This document shows, piece after piece, positions 25,640 through 32,912 of a stretch of DNA of 64,000 bases; the first letter of the stretch is position 1, and each line of letters starts with the position of its first letter. The position numbers and the translations under genes are program-made. Source of the DNA: JAJTCH01 sp040386195 (GTDB lineage Bacteria; Pseudomonadota; Alphaproteobacteria; Rickettsiales; UBA1997); contig JAZKFV010000003.1 of assembly GCA_040386195.1 (NCBI GenBank), positions 77,927 through 141,926 on the forward strand, written 5' to 3'. The notes below the pieces were generated by a model, which was not told where the DNA came from, made no database searches, and saw only the letters and a list, made by a program, of their open reading frames with translations.

Positions 25640-26080
25640 ATGAAAATTGCCATCGCTTCTGATCACGCCGGTTTTGATTTAAAATCGTTAATTATCAAAG
25701 AATTAAATCAAAAACATTCAATCATTGATTTGGGCGCAGAGAACTCTCAAACCTCAGTTGATTACCCAGATTTTGCCACCAAAGTTGCTGAAAAAATTAT
25801 CAATCAACAAGTCGATTTTGGTATTTTAATTTGCGGCAGTGGCGTGGGCATTTCTATTGCCGCCAATCGCTTTCATCAAGTGCGCGCGGCGCTTTGTCAT
25901 AATGTTGAAATTGCCACATTAGCAAGGCAACATAATGACGCCAATGTTTTGTGCTTAGGCGCAAGATTTATAAATAACCAAACTGCCCTTCAAATGGTTG
26001 AAGCCTTTTTAACCACCGCATTTGAAGGTGGCCGACATATTAAAAGAGTTGAAAAATTATCTAATGACCACAAACATTAA
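25640..26080 (+). CDS. rpiB: Ribose-5-phosphate isomerase B
   Basis: Interconverts ribose-5-phosphate and ribulose-5-phosphate. The 146-residue protein has IASDHAGFDLK, SVDYPDFA, the active-site Cys in LICGSGVGISIAANR, VRAALCHNVEIATLARQHNDANVLCLGAR and a C-terminal GGRH. In many alphaproteobacteria rpiB precedes glyA; here it overlaps trmB by 17 bases instead. Confidence 0.95.
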   Translation: MKIAIASDHAGFDLKSLIIKELNQKHSIIDLGAENSQTSVDYPDFATKVAEKIINQQVDFGILICGSGVGISIAANRFHQVRAALCHNVEIATLARQHNDANVLCLGARFINNQTALQMVEAFLTTAFEGGRHIKRVEKLSNDHKH

Positions 26081-26744
26081 ACAGCCTAAATTTGTCCGCA
26101 GTTTTGGTCGAGTTCGAACTAGAAAATTAAGTATTCACAAAAAAGATTTATTTTCCAATCTACTGCCTTTGTATCAAATTACCGATCTGGCAATTCCTGA
26201 TTTAAAAAATAATCCTCAACAAATTTATTTAGAAATTGGTTTTGGTTTTGGTGATTTTTTATTTGAAAATGCCAAAAATAATCCCGATATTTTATTTGTC
26301 GGTTGCGAACCGCACATCAATGGCGTGGTGAATTTGCTGGCTAAATTGGAATCCCAACCGCTACTAAATATAAAAATTTATGTTGGTGATAGCCGAATTT
26401 TTCTAGAGCAAGCTCAAGCAAAAACTTTTGCTAAAATCTACATTCTCAACCCCGATCCTTGGCCAAAAGCCAAACATTACAAAAGAAGATTAATTGATCT
26501 TGAGTTTTTTAAACTTTTGCACGACAAAATCAAAATTGATGCAAAATTAATTATCGCCACCGATTCCGACAGCTATAAAAAGTGGATTATGTCGGAATAT
26601 TTTAAAAGCGATTTGTGGCAATGGTTGGCTAATTCAAAAGCAGATTGGCAAAATTTTCCCAGAAATTGGGTGCAAACTAAATATCAGAAAAAAGCGGAAG
26701 TGGAAGGCAGAACAAATGTGTATTTAGAGTTTATTCGTCTTTAA
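26064..26744 (+). CDS. trmB: tRNA (guanine-N7)-methyltransferase
   Basis: Makes m7G46 in tRNA using SAM. The 226-residue protein has VRSFGRVRTRK at the start, the SAM site LEIGFGFGDFLFENA, the substrate motif LNPDPWPKAKHYKRRLI, and ATDSDSYKKW toward the end. The ATG at 26064 gives the family N-terminus (MTTNIKQPKFVRSFGR). An upstream in-frame start at 26022 lies deeper in rpiB and is rejected. Its last 14 bases overlap the convergent lptE. Confidence 0.94.
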   Translation: MTTNIKQPKFVRSFGRVRTRKLSIHKKDLFSNLLPLYQITDLAIPDLKNNPQQIYLEIGFGFGDFLFENAKNNPDILFVGCEPHINGVVNLLAKLESQPLLNIKIYVGDSRIFLEQAQAKTFAKIYILNPDPWPKAKHYKRRLIDLEFFKLLHDKIKIDAKLIIATDSDSYKKWIMSEYFKSDLWQWLANSKADWQNFPRNWVQTKYQKKAEVEGRTNVYLEFIRL

Positions 26745-27306
26745 CAACTCCAAAATTAGCATCTTGCGTCGACTGATTGGGAATATCGCGAATTTTGTAA
26801 GTATTAACAATATCGTTGATCAATAAATTACGAATATTTTGAGCGATTATTAAAGTTAAGTTTGAAGAGATTGAGTCTTCAGCAATATAGTTGGCAAACC
26901 TTTTATCGTTTTCAACATCAAAGTTATCTTTAGCAGTTGTAGTTCCAGTTGCAATCACCTCACCAGAATTCAAATCTTTTAAGCGATAATTTGCAGTTAA
27001 TATAACCTTATTTCGCCCCGAAGAACCGGTGGAAGTTGTAAAAGTGGAAACCAAAGTTTTATCTAAAGTGATGATAATTGAATATTTAGGATCAACTTTA
27101 ATATCGTCAGGATTAAGAACTTTTTCTAAATTATTTTTTAAATCTTGATTGATTTTTTTTCTACTAACTTCAATTTGAATAGACGCCAACTCTTCATTAT
27201 AAGCTTGGCTTTTGTCAGAAATTTTATTGTCCGATTTATAAATCACGTGAAATCCGCAAGAGGAAAAAAGCAATAAACCAATCAATAAATAAATTTTCTG
27301 TTTCAT
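26731..27306 (-). CDS. lptE: LPS-assembly lipoprotein LptE-like
   Basis: A 191-residue lipoprotein that plugs LptD and delivers LPS to the outer surface. The signal peptide ends in a lipobox (LLFSSC) with GFHVIY following the Cys, which is typical of LptE (CGFHPLY). SGRNKVILTANYRLKDLNSGEV and TTTAKDNFDVENDKRFAN match the LptE fold, and IAQNIRNLL follows. The ATG at 27306 starts one base after the pyrG stop, so the pair is an operon. In alphaproteobacteria lptE usually follows leuS; identification rests on the lipobox and fold pattern. Confidence 0.8.
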   Translation of the reverse strand: MKQKIYLLIGLLLFSSCGFHVIYKSDNKISDKSQAYNEELASIQIEVSRKKINQDLKNNLEKVLNPDDIKVDPKYSIIITLDKTLVSTFTTSTGSSGRNKVILTANYRLKDLNSGEVIATGTTTAKDNFDVENDKRFANYIAEDSISSNLTLIIAQNIRNLLINDIVNTYKIRDIPNQSTQDANFGVVKDE

Positions 27307-27307
27307 C

Positions 27308-28945
27308 TTATTTTTTATTTTTAATTGCCGCTTTAACAAAATTTACAAAAATTGGATGGGGCGCAAAAGGGCGAGATTTAAGCTCGGGATGAAATTGCAC
27401 GCCCACAAAAAACGGGTGATCTTTAATTTCAACAATCTCAGTTAATTGCCCGTCGGGCGACATTCCAGAAAATATTAAGCCAGCATTTTCCAACTGCTTT
27501 TTATAATTAATATTAACTTCATAACGATGACGATGGCGCTCAGCAATTGAAACTGAACCATAAATTTTATTTGCCAAACTATTTTTTTTAATCTGGCAAG
27601 GATAGGCTCCAAGGCGCATTGTTCCGCCTAAATTAGAACTTTTTTTATTGATATTTTTACCATCCTGACTTTGCCATTCATCCATCAAACAAACCAGCAT
27701 TGAGCCTTTTTTAGAAATCTCACTAGAAGTTGCATCTTTGATTTTCAAAACATTACGCGCATATTCAATCACTGCCATTTGCATGCCAAAACAAATTCCA
27801 AAATAAGGAATTTTGTTGATTCGCGCATAGTTGATCATGGCAATTTTTCCTTCCGTGCCATCTTCACCAAAACCTCCAGGAACTAAAATTGCATCAACAT
27901 CTTGCAAATCTCTAGCAATATTTTTGCTCACGCTGCGGGCATTAATCCATTTGATATTCACAAAATGCCCAGCCGCAATTGCTGCGTGATCAATGGCTTC
28001 TAAAAGCGATTTATAAGAATCTTTGTAATCAACATATTTGCCAACAATAGCAATATTGACAGCGCCTTTAATGTTGTTGATAGAATTAACAATGTTTTTC
28101 CACCCAGCTAGATTTGGAGCGGTTTTGTAAGGAAGTTTAAAGAATTTTAAAAGCTGAGTATCCAAACCTTCTTGATGATAAATCATTGGCACTTCATAAA
28201 TGCTTTTGGCATTTGGCGCTGAAATCACATATTCTTGCGGCACTGAACACATTTTGGCAATTTTTTCAATTTGCGCTGCGGGAATTTCATGTTCAGCACG
28301 ACAAAGCAAAATGCTTGGCTGAATTCCAATTGAACGCAATTCTTTGACGGAATGTTGAGTTGGCTTGCTTTTCAGCTCACCAGCTGAGGCGATATATGGC
28401 AAATATGTTAGGTGTAAAAAAGCGCATCTTTCGGAAGTCATCTCAAAACCTAATTGACGAATCGCTTCAAAAAATGGCAAAGCTTCAATATCGCCAACGG
28501 TTCCGCCAATTTCGCAAAGCGCAAAATCAATTCCGGTTAAGTCATTTAAAATAAATTCCTTGATCAAGTCAGTCACGTGCGGAATCACTTGCACTGTGCC
28601 GCCAAGATAATCACCTTTGCGTTCTTTGTTGATTAATTTTTGATAAATTTGTCCCGCCGAAATGCTGTCTGACCTTTTAGCATCAACTCCCGTAAATCTT
28701 TCATAATGCCCCAAATCCAAATCAGTTTCCGCCCCATCTTCAGTAACAAACACTTCGCCATGCTGAGTTGGGCTCATGGTTCCAGGATCAACATTTAAAT
28801 ATGGATCTAATTTTCTCAGGCGAACTTTATAACCACGAGCCTGAAGCAAAGCCGCCAGCGAAGCAGACGCCAAGCCTTTTCCCAGTGAAGAAACAACTCC
28901 ACCAGTAATAAAAATAAATTTTGTTTTGTGATTTTTTTTGGTCAT
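27308..28945 (-). CDS. pyrG: CTP synthase
   Basis: Makes CTP from UTP with glutamine and ATP. The 545-residue protein has the amidoligase domain (FIFITGGVVSSLGKGLASAS, LDPYLNVDPGTMSP, DLDLGHYERF, QVIPHVTD, CEIGGTVGDIE) and a C-terminal class I glutamine amidotransferase domain. The nucleophile is in YFGICFGMQMAVIEYARN near residue 380, and the His/Glu in VGVQFHPELKS. Length and motifs are normal. The promoter region upstream carries palindromic element A. Confidence 0.97.
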   Translation of the reverse strand: MTKKNHKTKFIFITGGVVSSLGKGLASASLAALLQARGYKVRLRKLDPYLNVDPGTMSPTQHGEVFVTEDGAETDLDLGHYERFTGVDAKRSDSISAGQIYQKLINKERKGDYLGGTVQVIPHVTDLIKEFILNDLTGIDFALCEIGGTVGDIEALPFFEAIRQLGFEMTSERCAFLHLTYLPYIASAGELKSKPTQHSVKELRSIGIQPSILLCRAEHEIPAAQIEKIAKMCSVPQEYVISAPNAKSIYEVPMIYHQEGLDTQLLKFFKLPYKTAPNLAGWKNIVNSINNIKGAVNIAIVGKYVDYKDSYKSLLEAIDHAAIAAGHFVNIKWINARSVSKNIARDLQDVDAILVPGGFGEDGTEGKIAMINYARINKIPYFGICFGMQMAVIEYARNVLKIKDATSSEISKKGSMLVCLMDEWQSQDGKNINKKSSNLGGTMRLGAYPCQIKKNSLANKIYGSVSIAERHRHRYEVNINYKKQLENAGLIFSGMSPDGQLTEIVEIKDHPFFVGVQFHPELKSRPFAPHPIFVNFVKAAIKNKK

Positions 28946-29037
28946 TTGGGAAAGTTTTTTTTAAGCGAACGCTCTTCTAAGATAAGGACTGGATGATAAA
29001 ATTAAGCGCTCTGTAAAGCAATAGAATTTTGCCATGT

Positions 29038-29131
29038 TGTCATCCTGAGCATAGCGAAGGATCTCGTTAGACGAATTCAGTTCTGGTTCGCGGCACGACT
29101 CAAGAGATCCTTCGCTTTACTCAGGATGACA
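29038..29131. repeat. Palindromic element A, copy 3
   Basis: A 94-bp element with ends TGTCATCCTGAGC and CTCAGGATGACA; the core orientation is opposite to copies 2 and 4. It lies 6 bases after the copB stop and before pyrG, so it could close the copper operon transcript. Confidence 0.9.
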
Positions 29132-29137
29132 GAGGTT

Positions 29138-29833
29138 CTAGAATTTTAAACGCAGCCCTAAACTTGCAATAAAATTATCTTTATCTTCCGCCATTTTAGC
29201 GGTTGCGGCAAATTTTTTGATGTAATTAAAATCAATATAAGGCGCAAATCTTTTGGTGAATTCATATCTAGTTTGCAAGCCAAAACTTCCATCAGTAAAA
29301 CCTTTACCAACTTCTTGCTCTTCTATTTTAGAACCAGAGAAATTCAGCTCAAAATAAGGTTGAGTGATTAATTTTTGAGTAATCAGCAAATCATTTTCCT
29401 GACGAATTCGCGCGCTAAAATTGCCTTTTTCGCTGATAAATAAATGCGCATCAGTTTCAAAAAAATAAGGCGCTAAACCATTTAAACCCAACACTAAATA
29501 ATCAACTGAGTCCGGCTGTTCGTCGCGCCTTAAACCAATTTGCCCATCCCAAAAAGTTTGAATATTGCGACTATACATTGCCCAAAATTCAGCGTGATCG
29601 GGCTTATTATCATCAATCGTTTCACCTTCACTTTTTAGCCATAATTTATTGTTGTTACTTCCAACCCAACCTTCTAAATCCCAAGTGCTGACGGTTTTTC
29701 CTCTGCTATTTCCAGCGTCAGTTTCTAAAATAAAATTGTGAAAAATTTGAGATTGATGTTGATGTTCGGCTAGACAAATATTGACTTGGAACAGTGATAA
29801 GAAAGTTGCGATCAATGTAAATTTTCTTGTCAT
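29138..29833 (-). CDS. copB: Copper resistance protein B (outer membrane)
   Basis: A CopB-family outer-membrane beta-barrel that works with the multicopper oxidase CopA in periplasmic copper tolerance. The 231-residue protein has a signal peptide (cleavage after NICLA), then a short His-rich start EHQHQSQ. Alternating barrel strands follow (STWDLEGWVGSNNNKLWLKSEG, HAEFWAMYSRNI, GLRRDEQPDSVDYLVLGLNGLAPYFFET) and end in LGLRLKF with a terminal Phe. It lacks the long Met/His N-terminal extension of plasmid CopB. Its ATG overlaps the copA TGA. Confidence 0.88.
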   Translation of the reverse strand: MTRKFTLIATFLSLFQVNICLAEHQHQSQIFHNFILETDAGNSRGKTVSTWDLEGWVGSNNNKLWLKSEGETIDDNKPDHAEFWAMYSRNIQTFWDGQIGLRRDEQPDSVDYLVLGLNGLAPYFFETDAHLFISEKGNFSARIRQENDLLITQKLITQPYFELNFSGSKIEEQEVGKGFTDGSFGLQTRYEFTKRFAPYIDFNYIKKFAATAKMAEDKDNFIASLGLRLKF

Positions 29834-31365
29834 AATTTATCCACTTTTTCTACCACCAAATCACTCATCATTCCCGACATCATATGATATAATAAATGGC
29901 AATGAAAAACCCATTGACCTTCTTCATTAGCGGTTAAAAGCGCTGAAACGGATTTTCCAGGTGGAATAATTATAGTGTGTTTATTGGGTAATTTATTGAT
30001 CGGCTGACCATTTTCTAATTGCAAAAACATACCATGCAAATGCATTGGATGCGCCATCATGGTTTGGTTGGTGAATTTTAAGCGCACTCTTTGGTTATAT
30101 TTTAAAGTGATTGGCGACTTGCCGTCATAAGGCTTGCCGTTCATTGTCCAAATATATCTTGTCATATTTCCACCCAACACCACGGCAATTTCTTGCTCCG
30201 GTTCGCGGCGATCTTTTTGAATGCCAAGATAACGCAAATCAGTGTAATTCAAAGCTTTGTGTCCAGCCGGAGTTCCGGCATTCTCCCAACCACTTTCGCC
30301 ATCCATTCCCATATCTGCCATCGTTAATGTTGCTCGCTGGCGATGTTTTGGTTCAGCATTTTTTGCACCAATTTTTGTCGCCAAAGTTCCCAGCGCAAAG
30401 CCGCTGCGATCCATCGCTTCGGCGATAATTGAATAAGTTTGATCTTGAGGCTGCACAATCACATCATAAGTTTCAGCATTGCCCAGACGAAATTCGTCAA
30501 TTGTGATTGGCTCAATATTTTGACCATCCGCCGCCACAACTAACATTTTTAAATTAGGAATGCGCACATCATAAAATGTCATTGCTGAAGCGTTGATAAA
30601 ACGCAATTTAACTTTTTGTCCAGCCTTAAATAAAGCAGTCCAGTTCTGGCTTGGGGTTTTGCCGTTGATCAAAAAAGTATAACCAGTTACATCCGATAAA
30701 TCAGTTGGCAACATTCGCATTTGACCCCAATCGCTCAAATTATTCCAAGCCGCTTTGAAGCCCAATTTTTTTATATTGCTAAAAAAATCGCCAATGGTTG
30801 GTCTGGCTTTGCTGTAATAATCAGAATCAGATTTTAAATTCGCCATAATTTGGCTAGCTTTTTCTTCAGAAAAATCGGAAAGCAAAACCACATAATCAGC
30901 GTCAACTTTGATTGGATCAGGCTTTTTAGGAGTAATTACAATCGCACCATAATTGCCATCTTGCTCTTGGGCGTTGGAATGAGAATGATACCAATAAGTT
31001 CCAGCTTGGCGAATTTTGAAATGATAGGTAAAAGTTTCGCCTGGTTTAATTCCATCAAAACCATTAATGCCCGGAACGCCGTCCATTTGGGCAGGCAGCA
31101 AAAATCCGTGCCAGTGAATTGAAGTGTCTTCGTCTAAATGGTTAGTAACATTAATGACAACATTTTCACCTTCTTCAAAATATAAAGTTGGTGCGGGAAG
31201 TGTGCCGTTGGCAGTGATTTTTGAAACAGGTTTGCCGGTCAGATTGACTTGGTTACGGGCGATATTGAGATGATAAGTTTTGGCGAAAACGGGTTGGGAT
31301 AAAATTAAAAAAATTCCCAGCCCGCTAATAAATTTAAACAGATTGCTAATTAGCTTTTTAAGCAT
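29830..31365 (-). CDS. copA: Multicopper oxidase, CopA type
   Basis: A periplasmic multicopper oxidase thought to oxidise Cu(I). The four copper-binding motifs are visible: HWHG, WYHSHS, HPMHLHG and HCHLLYHM. The 511-residue protein starts at ATG 31365 with a Sec-like signal peptide (cleavage after QPVFA). It has no twin-arginine, although most CopA proteins use Tat, and the Met-rich MDHSxM repeats of plasmid CopA are absent. The start overlaps the end of the DUF1993 gene by 8 bases and the stop overlaps copB, so the three form one operon. Confidence 0.9.
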   Translation of the reverse strand: MLKKLISNLFKFISGLGIFLILSQPVFAKTYHLNIARNQVNLTGKPVSKITANGTLPAPTLYFEEGENVVINVTNHLDEDTSIHWHGFLLPAQMDGVPGINGFDGIKPGETFTYHFKIRQAGTYWYHSHSNAQEQDGNYGAIVITPKKPDPIKVDADYVVLLSDFSEEKASQIMANLKSDSDYYSKARPTIGDFFSNIKKLGFKAAWNNLSDWGQMRMLPTDLSDVTGYTFLINGKTPSQNWTALFKAGQKVKLRFINASAMTFYDVRIPNLKMLVVAADGQNIEPITIDEFRLGNAETYDVIVQPQDQTYSIIAEAMDRSGFALGTLATKIGAKNAEPKHRQRATLTMADMGMDGESGWENAGTPAGHKALNYTDLRYLGIQKDRREPEQEIAVVLGGNMTRYIWTMNGKPYDGKSPITLKYNQRVRLKFTNQTMMAHPMHLHGMFLQLENGQPINKLPNKHTIIIPPGKSVSALLTANEEGQWVFHCHLLYHMMSGMMSDLVVEKVDKL

Positions 31366-31864
31366 TCCCCAAATAATCCTTTTTACCAATTTCTACACCA
31401 TTATGGCGCAAAATTGCATAGGCAGTGGTGATGTGGAAATATAAATTCGGCAATCCCCAATTTAGCAAATAAGGCAAGCCAATAAAATTGCGATCTTTGC
31501 CATGTTGAAAATAGCTGATTTTTAATTCTTCTTTGCCGTCAATTTGCTCAGGCTTGATAGTTTGTAAAAATTTAATTGTTTTAGAAATGCGTTCTTGCAA
31601 ATCAGCAAAGCTGGTTTCATTATCTTCAAAACTAGGAATTTCAATCTCCGCCAATCTTGCTATTGTTGCTTTGGCAGCATCAGAAGCAATTTGCACCTGA
31701 CGAACCAAAGGCAACATATCAGGAAATAAACGAGCATTGATAAAAACTGTCGGCTCAATTTTTTTAGCCTCGGCGTGATTAGCAGCTTTTTTAAGAATTG
31801 CAGAAAGGTTATTCAAATTGTGAATAAAAACCGGAACCGAAGCTTGATACATTGAAATTGCCAT
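31358..31864 (-). CDS. DUF1993 family protein (DinB-like helical bundle)
   Basis: A 168-residue cytosolic protein of the DUF1993 family, recognisable from MYQASVPVFIHNLNNLSAILKKA at the start, LFPDMLPLVRQVQIASDAAK, and the C-terminal GLPYLLNWGLPNLYFHITTAYAILRHNGVEIGKKDYLG. The fold is a four-helix DinB-like bundle; biochemical function is not established. Here it overlaps copA by 8 bases, suggesting a link with copper stress in this organism. Confidence 0.82.
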   Translation of the reverse strand: MAISMYQASVPVFIHNLNNLSAILKKAANHAEAKKIEPTVFINARLFPDMLPLVRQVQIASDAAKATIARLAEIEIPSFEDNETSFADLQERISKTIKFLQTIKPEQIDGKEELKISYFQHGKDRNFIGLPYLLNWGLPNLYFHITTAYAILRHNGVEIGKKDYLGNA

Positions 31865-31888
31865 ATTGATTTTCTTTAAGTTAATAAA

Positions 31889-32473
31889 TTAATTCTTCAA
31901 AAATTCTAATAATTTTTGATTAGAAAAAACTCCATCCAAAGCTTCTTGCAAAGCGGTGTTAATGGTTTTTTCATCAGTTGAAATTAGCGGCATAATGAAA
32001 TGGTTTTTATCTAGAGAAAAACTTTGCGTGGTAGAATAATTTGCGCTGCCAACTTTATTTCGAGCAGTGATTTTAATTAGAACTTCAATTTTGGAACTGC
32101 CAACCACAAATTCACGATAAGCGTTATAATTAAAAGTTAAAATTTTTACTTCCAAAAATTTATCCGCCAAACCAGTATTTTGCGCCGCTACCAAAAAGCC
32201 ATTTTGCTCTAAATCACGAGTAATTTTATTGTGCACTAAATCAACAAAATTCTCGCCAGATTTAATCACTACCAAATTTTCTCCCAATCTTTTTCTACCC
32301 AGCAAATCCTTATCTTTTCTAGCATCAACCACATTCAATTCCACCGATTTATTACCACCAACATCAGAATATTTCTGGGCGATGGATAAATTGAGATTAA
32401 GTGTTTCTTGATTATTGGCAGCGCAAGAGAACAGTGAAATAGAAGCGATAATTATAGTAAGAAGTTTTTTCAT
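31889..32473 (-). CDS. YajG-like lipoprotein
   Basis: A 194-residue lipoprotein: the signal peptide ends with SLFSCAAN, Cys17 being the lipidated residue. The mature part matches the YajG family pattern (LNLSIAQKYSDVGGNKSVELNVVDARKDKDLLGRK, then VHNKITRDLEQNGF and a late helix ALQEALDGVFSN). The family has no known activity. The gene sits between a GFA protein and DUF1993 in a minus-strand run with gaps of 11 to 24 bases. Confidence 0.72.
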   Translation of the reverse strand: MKKLLTIIIASISLFSCAANNQETLNLNLSIAQKYSDVGGNKSVELNVVDARKDKDLLGRKRLGENLVVIKSGENFVDLVHNKITRDLEQNGFLVAAQNTGLADKFLEVKILTFNYNAYREFVVGSSKIEVLIKITARNKVGSANYSTTQSFSLDKNHFIMPLISTDEKTINTALQEALDGVFSNQKLLEFLKN

Positions 32474-32484
32474 AAATTAATTTT

Positions 32485-32859
32485 TTAATTGTTATTACCA
32501 ACCAAACTCTGCGATCCACCATCGCCAATTGGCACGTCTTTAAAATCAAATGGATTTATATCTTCTAAGCACGCAATGTTAAAAGCAAATTCTTTAGGAT
32601 TGCTGCGCCTTTGATGATGAGTATAAATGCCGCAAATCTTACAAAAATAATGCTTCGCCGTCATCGTATTCCATTGATACAAAGTTAAATTCTCCGCACC
32701 TTTGATAATCGCCAAATCCTCAAGCAAAACACTAGCCACAATCGCTCCTTTTCTTCTACACAAAGAACAATTACAACGACGAATTTTTTCTAAACCATTT
32801 TTCAGCCTAACCTCAAATTCAACTGCGCCACAATGACAAGTGCCTTTTTTGATTTGCAT
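32485..32859 (-). CDS. GFA/CENP-V family zinc protein
   Basis: A 124-residue member of the glutathione-dependent formaldehyde-activating (Gfa/CENP-V) family. The zinc cysteines are Cys8 and Cys10 (CHCGAVEFEV), Cys29, Cys31 and Cys34 (CNCSLCRRKG), and Cys73 and Cys76 (FCKICGIYTHH). The fold matches the beta-tent of the family. Members bind glutathione adducts or have unknown substrates, so enzymatic activity is not asserted. It is placed between ppdK and the lipoprotein gene on the same strand. Confidence 0.88.
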   Translation of the reverse strand: MQIKKGTCHCGAVEFEVRLKNGLEKIRRCNCSLCRRKGAIVASVLLEDLAIIKGAENLTLYQWNTMTAKHYFCKICGIYTHHQRRSNPKEFAFNIACLEDINPFDFKDVPIGDGGSQSLVGNNN

Positions 32860-32912
32860 ATAAATAGTTAAATTGCCGCTGGTTCCAACCAGCGGTAATT
32901 GAGAAAGAAATA

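Noticed and set aside
31366..31389. Upstream start for copA at 31389
   Set aside because: It would add eight residues and lengthen the overlap with DUF1993; the ATG at 31365 gives a cleaner Sec signal.
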